From positions 18,150,795 through 18,214,794 of the forward strand of contig OU862919.1 in the NCBI GenBank assembly GCA_917880885.1: 64,000 nt of DNA, given 5' to 3'. Source of the DNA: Limnephilus marmoratus. Taxonomy: Eukaryota > Arthropoda > Insecta > Trichoptera > Limnephilidae. The notes beneath the pieces were generated by a model. That model searched no databases. It had not been told where the DNA came from and was given only the letters and a program-made list of their open reading frames with translations. Made by a program: the position numbers and the translations under genes. Positions within the stretch are counted from its first letter, which is position 1, and each line of letters begins with the position of its first letter. Positions 35,241-50,046 of the stretch are shown piece after piece.

Positions 35241-38239
35241 CCGTCATAACTTCGGCCCTTTGGATCCGAGTCGACTGAAATTTTGGATTCTTACTAAGAA
35301 TCATGATCTGTACACGAATCAATAAAAAAATCGCTCAAAAAAAGACAATTTAAATATAATCATCATTTTAACACTTAGGCTAGGTTGTTTTAACAACAGG
35401 GTTGGTCATAATTCGGCCTTATGGCACCAATCCGACTGAAATTATCGATTCTTACAGAGATTCATGGCCCGTACACGAATCAACCAAAAAAATGCCAAAC
35501 GAAAATTTAAAAAAAATCATCGTTTTAAAACTTTGGGTCGGTCATAACTTCGGCCCTTTGGATCCGAGTTGACTAAAATTGTAGATTCTTACTAACCTTC
35601 ATGGTATGTATACGAATCAACCAAAATATCTGGCAAAGGAAAAAAAAATCATCATTTTAGAACTTAGTGTAAGTCGTTTTAACACTTGGGGTCGGTATTA
35701 ACTTCGGCCCTTTGGGTCCAACCCGACTGAAATTTTGGATTCATATTTGGATATTGGATTCATGGGCTGGTCACGAATCAATCCAAAAAAATCTGTCAAA
35801 GGAATAATTTTTAAGAATATCATCATTTTAGAACTTGGTGTCGGTAACAACTTCGGCTCTTTGGATCCGAGTAGACTGAAATTTGGGTTCTTACAAAGAA
35901 TCATGGTCTGTACATGAATTAATCAAAAAATCTTCCAAAAAAAGACAATTTAAATAAAATCATCATTTTAACACTTGGGCTCGGTTGTTTTAGCACCCGG
36001 GGCAATATGCGGGGCAATGCGGCTGAAATTTTGATTCTTACTGAGATTCATGGTCTGTACACGAATCAACCAAAAAAATGCCAAATATATATATTTTTTA
36101 AATACAATCGTTTTAAACTTGGGGTCGGTCGATTTAGAACTTAGGGTCGGTCGTTTTAATACTTGGGCTCGGTCTTAACTTCGGCCCTTTCGATCGAAGC
36201 CGACGGAAATTTTGGGTTCTTACTAAGAATCATGGGCTGTACAAGAATCATTCAAAAAAATCTGCCAAAAGAAGAACTCATAAAAATATCATCTTTTAAA
36301 AATAGTCGGTCATAACTTCGGCACTATGGCACCGATCCGGCAGAAATTCTCGATTCTTACTAAGATTTATGATCGGTTGCGAAATGAACATTTTTTTAAA
36401 TATAATCGTTTTAAACTTGGGGTGGGTCGATTTAGAACTTGGGGTCGGCCGTATTAACACTTGGGGTCGGTATTAATTTCGGTCCTTTGGATCCAAGCCG
36501 ACTTAATAATTGGATTCTCATTAAGATTCATGGGCTGTACACGAATCATCCAAAAAAATCTGCGAAAAGAAGAATTTATAAAATATCATCGTTATAGAAC
36601 TTGGGTTCGGTCGTTTGAAATCATGATGTCGGTCATAACTTCGGCTCTTTGGATCCGAGTCGACTGAAATTTTGGATTCTTACTAAGATTCATGGCCTGT
36701 ACATGAATCAATCAAAAAATCTTCAAAATTTTTATTAATTAAAATCATCCTTTTAACACTTGGGCTCGGTCGTCATAACAATCGGGGTCGGTCATAACTG
36801 CGCATCTATGGAACCGTTCTGGCTGAAATTGTCGATTCTAACTAAGAATCATGGTCTGTACACGAATCAAAAAAAAATCTGCCAAAAGAAGAATTTTTAT
36901 AAACATCATCATTTTAGAACTTGGGATCGGTCGTTTGAACTCTTGGGTTCGGTCATAACTTTGGCCCTTTGGATCCGAGCCGCCTGAAATTTAGGAATTT
37001 TACTAAGATTTTACTAAGATGGTCTGTACACGAAGTAATCAAAAAATCTTCAAAAAAATAAAATTAAAAAAAAATCGTCCTTTTAACACTTGGGCTCGGT
37101 CGTCATAACAATCGGGGTGGTCTGTACACGAATCGTCCAGAAAAATCTGCAAAAAGAAGGAATTTTCAAAAATGTCATCGTTTTAAAACTTGGGTTCGGT
37201 CGTTTGAAATCTTGACGTCGGTCATAACTTCGGCGCTTTGGATCTGAGTCGACTGAAATTTTGGATTCTTAGATTCATGGTCTGTACACGAGGCAATCAA
37301 AAAATCTTCAAAAAAAGAAAATTTAAATAAAATCGTCCTTTTAACACTTGGGCTCGGTCGTCAAAACAATCGGGGACGGTCATAACTTCGCCCCTATGGT
37401 ACCTATCTGGCTGAAATTGTCGATTCTAACTAAGATTCATCTACCAAAAGAAGATTTTTTATAAATATCATCATTTTAGAAGTTGGGGTCGGTCGTTTTA
37501 ACACTTGGGTTCGGTCATAACTTTGGCCCTTTGGATCCGAGCCGCCTGAAATTTTGGATTCTTCCTCAGATTCATTCCTCAGATTCAAAAAATCTACAAA
37601 AAAGATAATTCAAATAAAATCGTCCTTTTAATACTTGGGTTCGGTCGTCATAACAATCGGGGTCGGTTATAACTTCCGGCCAGTAGCACCGATCCGGCTG
37701 AAATTTTCGATTCTTACGAACATTCGTGGTCTGTACACGAATCATCCAGAAAAATCTTCAAAAAGAAGATTTTTTCAAAAATGTCATCATTTGAGAACTT
37801 GGGGTCGGTCATAACTTTGGCCCTTTGGATCCGAGCCGCTTGATATTTTGGATTCTGCCTAAGATTCATGGTCTGCATAAGAGGCAATCAAAAAATCAAC
37901 AAAAAAAGAAAATTCAAATAAAATCGTCCTTTTAAAACTTGGGCTCGGTCGTCATAACAATCGGGGTCGGTCATTACTTTGGCGCTATGGTACTGTTCCG
38001 GCTGAAATTGTCGATTCTAACTAAGATTCATGGTCTGTACACGAATCATTAAAAAAAATCTACCAAAAGAATTTTTTTTATAAATATCATCATTTTAGAA
38101 CTTGGGGTCGGTCGTTTTAACACTTGGGTTCGGTCATAAATTTGGCCCTTTGGATCCGAGCCGCCTGAAATTTTGGAATCTTACTTCATGGTCTGTACGC
38201 GAAGCAATCAAAAAATCTTCAAGAAAAAAATTTTTAAAA

Positions 38240-41200
38240 AAATCGTCCTTTTAACACTTGGGCTCGGTCGTCATAACAATCGGGGTCGGTTATAACTTCC
38301 GGCCTATACCACCGATCCGGCTGAAATTGTCGATTTTTACGAACATTCGTGGTCTGTACACGAATCAATCAAAAATTCGGCCAAAAGAAGAATTTTTATA
38401 AATATCATCATTTGAGAACTTGGGGTCGGTCGTTTGAACACTTGGGTTCGGTCATAACTTTGGCCCTTTGGATCCGAGCCGCCTGAAATTTTGGAATCTT
38501 ACTAAGATTCATGGTCTGTACGCGAAGCAATCAAAAAATCTTCAAGAAAAGAAAATTTTTAAAAAATCGTCCTTTTAACACTTGGGCTCGGTCATCATAA
38601 CAATCGGGGTCGGTTATAACTTCCGGCCTATAGCACCGATCCGGCTGAAATTTTCGATTCTTACGAACATTCGTGGTCTGTACACGAATCATCCAGAAAA
38701 ATCTGTAAAAAGAAGAATTTTTCATAAATGTCAACATTTTAGAACTTGGGGACGGTCGTTTGAACATTTGGGTTCGGTCATAACTTTGGCCCTTTGGATC
38801 TGAGCCACCTAAAATTTTGGATTCGTCCTAAGATTCATGGTCTGCATACGAGGCAATCAAAAAATCTACAAAAAGAGAAAATTAAAATAAAATCGTCCTT
38901 TTAACATTTGGGCTCGGTCGTCATAACAATCGGGGTCGGTTATAACTTCCGGCCTATAGCACCGATCCGGCTGAAATTTTCGATTCTTACGAACATTCGT
39001 GGTCTGTACATGAATCAATCAAAAAATCTGCCAAAAGAAGAATTTTTATAAATATCATCATTTTAGAACTTGGGGTCGGTCGTTTTAACACTTGGGTTCG
39101 GTCATAAGTTTGGCCCTTTGGATCCGAGCCGCCTGAAATTTTGGATTCTTCCTAAGATACATAGTCTGCATACGAGGCAATCAAAAAACCTACAATAAAA
39201 GAAAATTCAAATAAAATCGTTCTTTTAACACTTGGGCTCGGTCGTCATAACAATCGGGGTCGGTTATAATTTCCGGCCTATAGCACCGATCCGGCTGAAA
39301 TTTTCGATTCTTACGAACATTCGTGGTCTGTACATGAGTCAATCAAAAAATCTGCAAAATGCAGAATTTTATTTTAAATATCATCATTTTAGAACTTGGG
39401 GTCGGTCGTTTGAACACTTGGGTTCGGTCATAACTTTGGCCCCTTGGATCCCAGCCACCTGAAATTTTGGATTCTTCCTTAGATTCATGGCCTGCATACG
39501 AGGCAATCAAAAAATCTACAAAAAAGAAAATTCAAATAAAATCGTCCTTTTAACACTTGGGCTCGGTCGTCATAACAATCGGGGTCGGTTATAACTACCG
39601 GCCTATAAGCACCGATCCGGCTGAAATTTTCAATCCTTACGAACATTCGTGGTCTGTACATGAATCAATCAAAAAATCTGCCAAAATAAGAATTTTTATA
39701 AATATCATCATTTTAGAACTTGGGGTCGGTCGTTTTAACACTTGGGTTCGGTCATAAGTTTGGCCCTTTGGATCCGAGCCGCCTGAAATTTTGATTTTTC
39801 CTAAGAATCATGGTCTGTACGCGAAGCAATCAAAAAATCTTCAAGAAAAGAAAATTAAAAATAAATCGTCCTTTTAACACTTGGGCTCGGTCGTCATAAC
39901 AATCGGGGTCGGTAATAACTTCGGGCCTATAGCATTGATCCGATTGAAACTTTCGATTCTTACTTACATTCGTGGTCTGTATACGAATCATCCAGAAAAA
40001 TATGCAAAAAGAAGAATTTTTCAATAATGTCATCATTTTAGAACTTGGGGCCGGTAGTTTGAACATTATTTGGGTTCGGTCATAATTTTGGCCCTTTGGA
40101 TCTGAGCCGCCTGAAATTTGGATTATTCCTAAGATTCATGGTCTGTACGCGAAGCAATCAAAAAATCTTCAAGAAAAGTAAATTTAAAAAAAATCGTCCT
40201 TTTAACACTTGGGCTCGGTCGTCATAACAATCGGGGTCGGTTATAATTTCCGGCCTATAGCACCGATCCGGCTGAAATTTTCGATTCTTACGAACATTCG
40301 TGGTCTGTACATGAATCAATCAAAAAATCTGCCAAAAGAAGAATTTTTATAAATATCATCATTTTAGAACTTGGGGTCGGTCGTTTTAACACTTGGGTTC
40401 GGTCATAAGTTTGGCCCTTTGGATCCGAGCCGCCTGAAATTTTGGATTCTTCCTAAGATACATAGTCTGCATACGAGGCAATCAAAAAACCTACAAAAAA
40501 AGAATATTAAAATAAAATCGTCCTTTTAACACTTGGGCTCGGTCGTCATAACAATCGGGGTCGGTTATAACTTCCGGCCTATACCACCGATCCGGCTGAA
40601 ATTGTCGATTTTTACGAACATTCGTGGTCTGTACACGAATCAATCAAAAATTCGGCCAAAAGAAGAATTTTTATAAATATCATCATTTGAGAACTTGGGG
40701 TCGGTCGTTTGAACACTTGGGTTCGGTCATAACTTTGGCCCTTTGGATCCGAGCCGCCTGAAATTTTGGAATCTTACTAAGATTCATGGTCTGTACGCGA
40801 AGCAATCAAAAAATCTTCAAGAAAAGAAAATTTTTAAAAAATCGTCCTTTTAACACTTGGGCTCGGTCATCATAACAATCGGGGTCGGTTATAACTTCCG
40901 GCCTATAGCACCGATCCGGCTGAAATTTTCGATTCTTACGAATATTCGTGGTCTGTACACGAATCATCCAGAAAAATCTGTAAAAAGAAGAATTTTTCAT
41001 AAATGTCAACATTTTAGAACTTGGGGACGGTCGTTTGAACATTTGGGTTCGGTCATAACTTTGGCCCTTTGGATCTGAGCCACCTAAAATTTTGGATTCG
41101 TCCTAAGATTCATGGTCTGCATACGAGGCAATCAAAAAATCTACAAAAAGAGAAAATTAAAATAAAATCGTCCTTTTAACATTTGGGCTCGGTCGTCATA

Positions 41201-42785
41201 ACAATCGGGGTCGGTTATAACTTCCGGCCTATAGCACCGATCCGGCTGAAATTTTCGATTCTTACGAACATTCGTGGTCTGTACATGAATCAATCAAAAA
41301 ATCTGCCAAAAGAAGAATTTTTATAAATATCATCATTTTAGAACTTGGGGTCGGTCGTTTTAACACTTGGGTTCGGTCATAAGTTTGGCCCTTTGGATCC
41401 GAGCCGCCTGAAATTTTGGATTCTTCCTAAGATACATAGTCTGCATACGAGGCAATCAAAAAACCTACAAAAAAAGAAAATTCAAATAAAATCGTTCTTT
41501 TAACACTTGGGCTCGGTCGTCATAACAATCGGGGTCGGTTATAATTTCCGGCCTATAGCACCGATCCGGCTGAAATTTTCGATTCTTACGAACATTCGTG
41601 GTCTGTACATGAGTCAATCAAAAAATCTGCAAAATGCAGAATTTTATTTTAAATATCATCATTTTAGAACTTGGGGTCGGTCGTTTGAACACTTGGGTTC
41701 GGTCATAACTTTGGCCCCTTGGATCCCAGCCACCTGAAATTTTGGATTCTTCCTTAGATTCATGGCCTGCATACGAGGCAATCAAAAAATCTACAAAAAA
41801 GAAAATTCAAATAAAATCGTCCTTTTAACACTTGGGCTCGGTCGTCATAACAATCGGGGTCGGTTATAACTACCGGCCTATAAGCACCGATCCGGCTGAA
41901 ATTTTCAATCCTTACGAACATTCGTGGTCTGTACATGAATCAATCAAAAAATCTGCCAAAATAAGAATTTTTATAAATATCATCATTTTAGAACTTGGGG
42001 TCGGTCGTTTTAACACTTGGGTTCGGTCATAAGTTTGGCCCTTTGGATCCGAGCCGCCTGAAATTTTGATTTTTCCTAAGAATCATGGTCTGTACGCGAA
42101 GCAATCAAAAAATCTTCAAGAAAAGAAAATTAAAAATAAATCGTCCTTTTAACACTTGGGCTCGGTCGTCATAACAATCGGGGTCGGTAATAACTTCGGG
42201 CCTATAGCATTGATCCGATTGAAACTTTCGATTCTTACTAACATTCGTGGTCTGTATACGAATCATCCAGAAAAATATGCAAAAAGAAGAATTTTTCAAT
42301 AATGTCATCATTTTAGAACTTGGGGCCGGTAGTTTGAACATTATTTGGGTTCGGTCATAACTTTGGCCCTTTGGATCTGAGCCGCCTGAAATTTGGATTA
42401 TTCCTAAGATTCATGGTCTGTACGCGAAGCAATCAAAAAATCTTCAAGAAAAGTAAATTTAAAAAAAATCGTCCTTTTAACACTTGGGCTCGGTCGTCAT
42501 AACAATCGGGGTCGGTTATAATTTCCGGCCTATAGCACCGATCCGGCTGAAATTTTCGATTCTTACGAACATTCGTGGTCTGTACATGAATCAATCAAAA
42601 AATCTGCCAAAAGAAGAATTTTTATAAATATCATCATTTTAGAACTTGGGGTCGGTCGTTTTAACACTTGGGTTCGGTCATAAGTTTGGCCCTTTGGATC
42701 CGAGCCGCCTGAAATTTTGGATTCTTCCTAAGATACATAGTCTGCATACGAGGCAATCAAAAAACCTACAAAAAAAGAATATTCA
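38240..42785. repeat. Higher-order duplication, two adjacent 2275-bp blocks
   Basis: Variant positions recur with a shift of 2275 bp (seven dimers). Examples are 38255 and 40530, 38582 and 40857, 39232 and 41507, 39557 and 41832, 39830 and 42105, and 40208 and 42483. Unit-specific variants (for example CAAAATGCAGAATTTTATTT) are kept in register and the blocks are nearly identical. The match ends near 40510/42785, so the two blocks abut. Confidence 0.85.
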
Positions 42786-45700
42786 AATAAAATCGTTCTT
42801 TTAACACTTGGGCTCGGTCGTCGTTACAATCGGGGTCGGTTATAATTTCCGGCCTATAGCACCGATCCGGCTGAAATTTTCGATTCTTACGAACATTCGT
42901 GGTCTGTACATGAGTCAATCAAAAAATCTGCAAAATGCAGAATTTTTTTTAAATATCATCATTTTAGAACTTGGGGTCGGTCGTTTGAACACTTGGGTTC
43001 GGTCATAACTTTGGCCCTTTGGATCCCAGCCACCTGAAATTTTGGATTCTTCCTTAGATTCATGGCCTGCATACGAGGCAATCAAAAAATCTACAAAAAA
43101 GAAAATTCAAATAAAATCGTCCTTTTAACACTTGGGCTCGGTCGTCATAACAATCGGGGTCGGTTATAACTACCGGCCTATAAGCACCGATCCGGCTGAA
43201 ATTTTCAATCCTTACGAACATTCGTGGTCTGTACATGAATCAATCAAAAAATCTGCCAAAATAAGAATTTTTATAAATATCATCATTTTAGAACTTGGGG
43301 TCGGTCGTTTTAACACTTGGGTTCGGTCATAAGTTTGGCCCTTTGGATCCGAGCCGCCTGAAATTTTGATTTTTCCTAAGAATCATGGTCTGTACGCGAA
43401 GCAATCAAAAAATCTTCAAGAAAAGAAAATTAAAAATAAATCGTCCTTTTAACACTTGGGCTCGGTCGTCATAACAATCGGGGTCGGTAATAACTTCGGG
43501 CCTATAGCATTGGTCCGATTGAAATTTTCGATTCTTACTAAAATTCGTGGTCTGTATACGAATCATCCAGAAAAATATGCAATAAGAAGAATTTTTCAAA
43601 AATGTCATCATTTTAGAACTTGGGGCCGGTAGTTTGAACATTATTTGGGATCGGTCATAACTTTGGCCCTTTGGATCTGAGCCGCCTGAAATTTGGATTA
43701 TTCCTAAGATTCATGGTCTGTACGCGAAGCAATCAAAAAATCTTCAAGAAAAGTTAATTTAAAAAAAATCGTCCTTTTAACACTTGGGCTCGGTCGTCAT
43801 AACAATCGGGGTCGGTTATAGTTTCCGGCCTATAGCACCGATCCTGCTGAAATTTTCGATTCTTACGAACATTCGTAGTCTGTACATGAATCAATCAAAA
43901 AATCTGCCAAAAGAAGAATTTTTATAAATATCATCATTTTAGAACTTGTGGTCGGTCGTTTGAACACTTGGGTTCGGTCATAACTTTGGCCCTTTGGATC
44001 CCAGCCGCCTGAAATTTAGGATTCTTCCTTAGATTCATGGCCTGCATACGAGGCAATCAAAAAATCTACAAAAAGAGAAAATTTAAATAAAATCGTCATT
44101 TTAACACTTGGGCTCGGTCGTAATTACAATCGGGGTCGGTAATAACTTCGGGCCTATAGCATTGATCCGACTAAAATTTTCGATTCTTACTAACATTCGT
44201 GGTCTGTACACGAATCAATAAAAAAATCTGCCAAAAGAAGAATTTTTCAAAAATGTCATCATTTTAGAACTTGGTGTCGGTCGTTTGAACATTTGCGTTC
44301 GGTCATAACTTTCGCCCTTTGGATCCGAGCCACCTGAAATTTTGGATTCTTCCTAAGATTCATGGTCTGCATACGAGGCAATCAAAATATCTACAAAAAA
44401 GAAAATTTAAATCAAATCGTCCTTTTAACACTTCGGCTCGGTCGTCATAACAATCGGGGTCGGTTATAATTTCTGGCCTATAGCACTGATCCGGCTGATA
44501 TTTTCGATTCTTACGAACATTCGTGGTCTGTACAAGAATCAATCAAAAAATGTGCCAAAAGAAGAATTTTTATAAATGTCATCATTTTAGAACTTGGGGT
44601 CGGTCGTTTGAACACTTGGGTTCGGTCATAACTTTGGCCCTTTGTATCCGAGCTGCTGAAATTTTGGAGTCTTACTAAGATTCATGGTCTGTACACGAAG
44701 CAATCAAAAAATTTTCAGAAAAGAAAATTTAAAAAAAAATCGTCCTTTTAACACTTGGGCTCGGTCGTCATAACAATCGGGGTCGGTAATAACTTCGGGC
44801 CTATAGCATTGATCCGACTGAAATTTTCGATTCTTACGAACAATCGTGGTCTGTACACGAATCATCCAGAAAAATATGAAAAAAGAAGAATTTTTCAAAA
44901 ATGTCATCGTTTTAGAACTTGGGGCCGGTCGTTTGAACATTAGAGATCGGTCATCACTTTAGCCCTTTGGATCCGAGCCGCCTGAAGTTTTGGAATCTTA
45001 CTAAGATTCATGGTCTGTACGCGAAGCAATCAAAAAATCTTCAAGAAAAGAAAATTTAAAAAAAATCGTCCATTTAACACTTGGGCTCGGTCGTCATAAC
45101 AATCGGGGTCGGTAATAACTTCGAGCCTATAGCATTGATCCGACTGAAATTGTCGATTCTTACTAACATTCATGGTCTGTACACGAATCAATAAAAAAAT
45201 CTGCCAAAAGAAGAATTTTTAAAAAATGTCATCATTTAAGAACTTGGGGTCGGTCGTTTGAACACTTGGGTTCGGTCATAACTTTGGCCCCTTGGATCCC
45301 AGCCACCTGAAATTTTGGATTCTTCCTTAGATTCATGGCCTGCATACGAGGCAATCAAAAAATCTACAAAAAAGAAAATTCAAATAAAATCGTCCTTTTA
45401 ACACTTGGGCTCGGTCGTCATAACAATCGGGGTCGGTTATAACTACCGGCCTATAAGCACCGATCCGGCTGAAATTTTCAATCCTTACGAACATTCGTGG
45501 TCTGTACATGAATCAATCAAAAAATCTGCCAAAATAAGAATTTTTATAAATATCATCATTTTAGAACTTGGGGTCGGTCGTTTTAACACTTGGGTTCGGT
45601 CATAAGTTTGGCCCTTTGGATCCGAGCCGCCTGAAATTTTGATTTTTCCTAAGAATCATGGTCTGTACGCGAAGCAATCAAAAAATCTTCAAGAAAAGAA

Positions 45701-48700
45701 AATTAAAAATAAATCGTCCTTTTAACACTTGGGCTCGGTCGTCATAACAATCGGGGTCGGTAATAACTTCGGGCCTATAGCATTGATCCGATTGAAACTT
45801 TCGATTCTTACTAACATTCGTGGTCTGTATACGAATCATCCAGAAAAATATGCAAAAAGAAGAATTTTTCAATAATGTCATCATTTTAGAACTTGGGGCC
45901 GGTAGTTTGAACATTATTTGGGATCGGTCATAACTTTGGCCCTTTGGATCTGAGCCGCCTGAAATTTGGATTATTCCTAAGATTCATGGTCTGTACGCGA
46001 AGCAATCAAAAAATCTTCAAGAAAAGTTAATTTAAAAAAAATCGTCCTTTTAACACTTGGGCTCGGTCGTCATAACAATCGGGGTCGGTTATAGTTTCCG
46101 GCCTATAGCACCGATCCTGCTGAAATTTTCGATTCTTACGAACATTCGTAGTCTGTACATGAATCAATCAAAAAATCTGCCAAAAGAAGAATTTTTATAA
46201 ATATCATCATTTTAGAACTTGTGGTCGGTCGTTTGAACACTTGGGTTCGGTCATAACTTTGGCCCTTTGGATCCCAGCCGCCTGAAATTTAGGATTCTTC
46301 CTTAGATTCATGGCCTGCATACGAGGCAATCAAAAAATCTACAAAAAGAGAAAATTTAAATAAAATCGTCATTTTAACACTTGGGCTCGGTCGTAATTAC
46401 AATCGGGGTCGGTAATAACTTCGGGCCTATAGCATTGATCCGACTAAAATTTTCGATTCTTACTAACATTCGTGGTCTGTACACGAATCAATAAAAAAAT
46501 CTGCCAAAAGAAGAATTTTTCAAAAATGTCATCATTTTAGAACTTGGTGTCGGTCGTTTGAACATTTGCGTTCGGTCATAACTTTCGCCCTTTGGATCCG
46601 AGCCACCTGAAATTTTGGATTCTTCCTAAGATTCATGGTCTGCATACGAGGCAATCAAAATATCTACAAAAAAGAAAATTTAAATCAAATCGTCCTTTTA
46701 ACACTTCGGCTCGGTCGTCATAACAATCGGGGTCGGTTATAATTTCTGGCCTATAGCACTGATCCGGCTGATATTTTCGATTCTTACGAACATTCGTGGT
46801 CTGTACAAGAATCAATCAAAAAATGTGCCAAAAGAAGAATTTTTATAAATGTCATCATTTTAGAACTTGGGGTCGGTCGTTTGAACACTTGGGTTCGGTC
46901 ATAACTTTGGCCCTTTGTATCCGAGCTGCTGAAATTTTGGAGTCTTACTAAGATTCATGGTCTGTACACGAAGCAATCAAAAAATTTTCAGAAAAGAAAA
47001 TTTAAAAAAAAATCGTCCTTTTAACACTTGGGCTCGGTCGTCATAACAATCGGGGTCGGTAATAACTTCGGGCCTATAGCATTGATCCGACTGAAATTTT
47101 CGATTCTTACGAACAATCGTGGTCTGTACACGAATCATCCAGAAAAATATGAAAAAAGAAGAATTTTTCAAAAATGTCATCGTTTTAGAACTTGGGGCCG
47201 GTCGTTTGAACATTAGAGATCGGTCATCACTTTAGCCCTTTGGATCCGAGCCGCCTGAAGTTTTGGAATCTTACTAAGATTCATGGTCTGTACGCGAAGC
47301 AATCAAAAAATCTTCAAGAAAAGAAAATTTAAAAAAAATCGTCCATTTAACACTTGGGCTCGGTCGTCATAACAATCGGGGTCGGTAATAACTTCGAGCC
47401 TATAGCATTGATCCGACTGAAATTGTCGATTCTTACTAACATTCATGGTCTGTACACGAATCAATAAAAAAATCTGCCAAAAGAAGAATTTTTAAAAAAT
47501 GTCATCATTTAAGAACTTGGGGTCGGTCGTTTGAACACTTGGGTTCGGTCATAACTTTGGCCCCTTGGATCCCAGCCACCTGAAATTTTGGATTCTTCCT
47601 TAGATTCATGGCCTGCATACGAGGCAATCAAAAAATCTACAAAAAAGAAAATTCAAATAAAATCGTCCTTTTAACACTTGGGCTCGGTCGTCATAACAAT
47701 CGGGGTCGGTTATAACTACCGGCCTATAAGCACCGATCCGGCTGAAATTTTCAATCCTTACGAACATTCGTGGTCTGTACATGAATCAATCAAAAAATCT
47801 GCCAAAATAAGAATTTTTATAAATATCATCATTTTAGAACTTGGGGTCGGTCGTTTTAACACTTGGGTTCGGTCATAAGTTTGGCCCTTTGGATCCGAGC
47901 CGCCTGAAATTTTGATTTTTCCTAAGAATCATGGTCTGTACGCGAAGCAATCAAAAAATCTTCAAGAAAAGAAAATTAAAAATAAATCGTCCTTTTAACA
48001 CTTGGGCTCGGTCGTCATAACAATCGGGGTCGGTAATAACTTCGGGCCTATAGCATTGATCCGATTGAAACTTTCGATTCTTACTAACATTCGTGGTCTG
48101 TATACGAATCATCCAGAAAAATATGCAAAAAGAAGAATTTTTCAATAATGTCATCATTTTAGAACTTGGGGCCGGTAGTTTGAACATTATTTGGGTTCGG
48201 TCATAACTTTGGCCCTTTGGATCTGAGCCGCCTGAAATTTGGATTATTCCTAAGATTCATGGTCTGTACGCGAAGCAATCAAAAAATCTTCAAGAAAAGT
48301 AAATTTAAAAAAAATCGTCCTTTTAACACTTGGGCTCGGTCGTCATAACAATCGGGGTCGGTTATAATTTCCGGCCTATAGCACCGATCCGGCTGAAATT
48401 TTCGATTCTTACGAACATTCGTGGTCTGTACATGAATCAATCAAAAAATCTGCCAAAAGAAGAATTTTTATAAATATCATCATTTTAGAACTTGGGGTCG
48501 GTCGTTTTAACACTTGGGTTCGGTCATAAGTTTGGCCCTTTGGATCCGAGCCGCCTGAAATTTTGGATTCTTCCTAAGATACATAGTCTGCATACGAGGC
48601 AATCAAAAAACCTATAAAAAAAGAATATTCAAATAAAATCGTTCTTTTAACACTTGGGCTCGGTCGTCATTACAATCGGGGTCGGTTATAATTTCCGGCC

Positions 48701-50046
48701 TATAGCACCGATCCGGCTGAAATTTTCGATTCTTACGAACATTCGTGGTCTGTACATGAGTCAATCAAAAAATCTGCAAAATGCAGAATTTTTTTTAAAT
48801 ATCATCATTTTAGAACTTGGGGTCGGTCGTTTGAACACTTGGGTTCGGTCATAACTTTGGCCCCTTGGATCCCAGCCACCTGAAATTTTGGATTCTTCCT
48901 TAGATTCATGGCCTGCATACGAGGCAATCAAAAAATCTACAAAAAAGAAAATTCAAATAAAATCGTCCTTTTAATACTTGGGCTCGGTCGTCATAACAAT
49001 CGGGGTCGGTTATAACTACCGGCCTATAAGCACCGATCCGGCTGAAATTTTCGATCCTTACGAACATTCGTGGTCTGTACATGAATCAATCAAAAAATCT
49101 GCCAAAAGAAGAATTTTTATAAATATCATCATTTTAGAACTTGGGGTCGGTCGTTTTAACACTTGGGTTCGGTCATAAGTTTGGCCCTTTGGTTCCGAGC
49201 CGCCTGAAATTTTGATTCTTCCTAAGAAACATGGTCTGTACGCGAAGCAATCAAAAAATCTTCAAGAAAAGAAAATTAAAAATAAATCGTCCTTTTAACA
49301 CTTGGGCTCGGTCGTCATAACAATCGGGGTCGGTAATAACTTCGGGCCTATAGCATTGGTCCGATTGAAATTTTCGATTCTTACTAACATTCGTGGTCTG
49401 TATACGAATCATCCAGAAAAATATGCAAAAAGAAGAATTTTTCAAAAATGTCATCATTTTAGAACTTGGGGCCGGTAGTTTGAACATTATTTGGGATCGG
49501 TCAAAACTTTGGCCCTTTGGATCTGAGCCGCCTGAAATTTGGATTATTCCTAAGATTCATGGTCTGTACGCGAAGCAATCAAAAAATCTTCAAGAAAAGT
49601 TAATTTAAAAAAAATCGTCCTTTTAACACTTGGGCTCGGTCGTCATAACAATCGGGGTCGGTTATAGTTTCCGGCCTATAGCACCGATCCTGCTGAAATT
49701 TTCGATTCTTACGAACATTCGTAGTCTGTACATGAATCAATCAAAAAATCTGCCAAAAGAAGAATTTTTATAAATATCATCATTTTAGAACTTGTGGTCG
49801 GTCGTTTGAACACTTGGGTTCGGTCATAACTTTGGCCCTTTGGATCCCAGCCGCCTGAAATTTAGGATTCTTCCTTAGATTCATGGCCTGCATACGAGGC
49901 AATCAAAAAATCTACAAAAAGAGAAAATTTAAATAAAATCGTCATTTTAACACTTGGGCTCGGTCGTAATTACAATCGGGGTCGGTAATAACTTCGGGCC
50001 TATAGCATTGATCCGACTAAAATTTTCGATTCTTACTAACATTCGT
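42430..50046. repeat. Higher-order duplications, 2273-bp shift and a longer 5846-bp shift
   Basis: Equivalent points: 43132, 45405 and 47678 (shift 2273); 44360 and 46633; 44704 and 46977; 44755 and 47028; 43405, 45678 and 47951. A further block matches with a shift of 5846: 42808 and 48654, 43132 and 48978, 43405 and 49251. This pattern is expected from repeated unequal exchange. Confidence 0.82.
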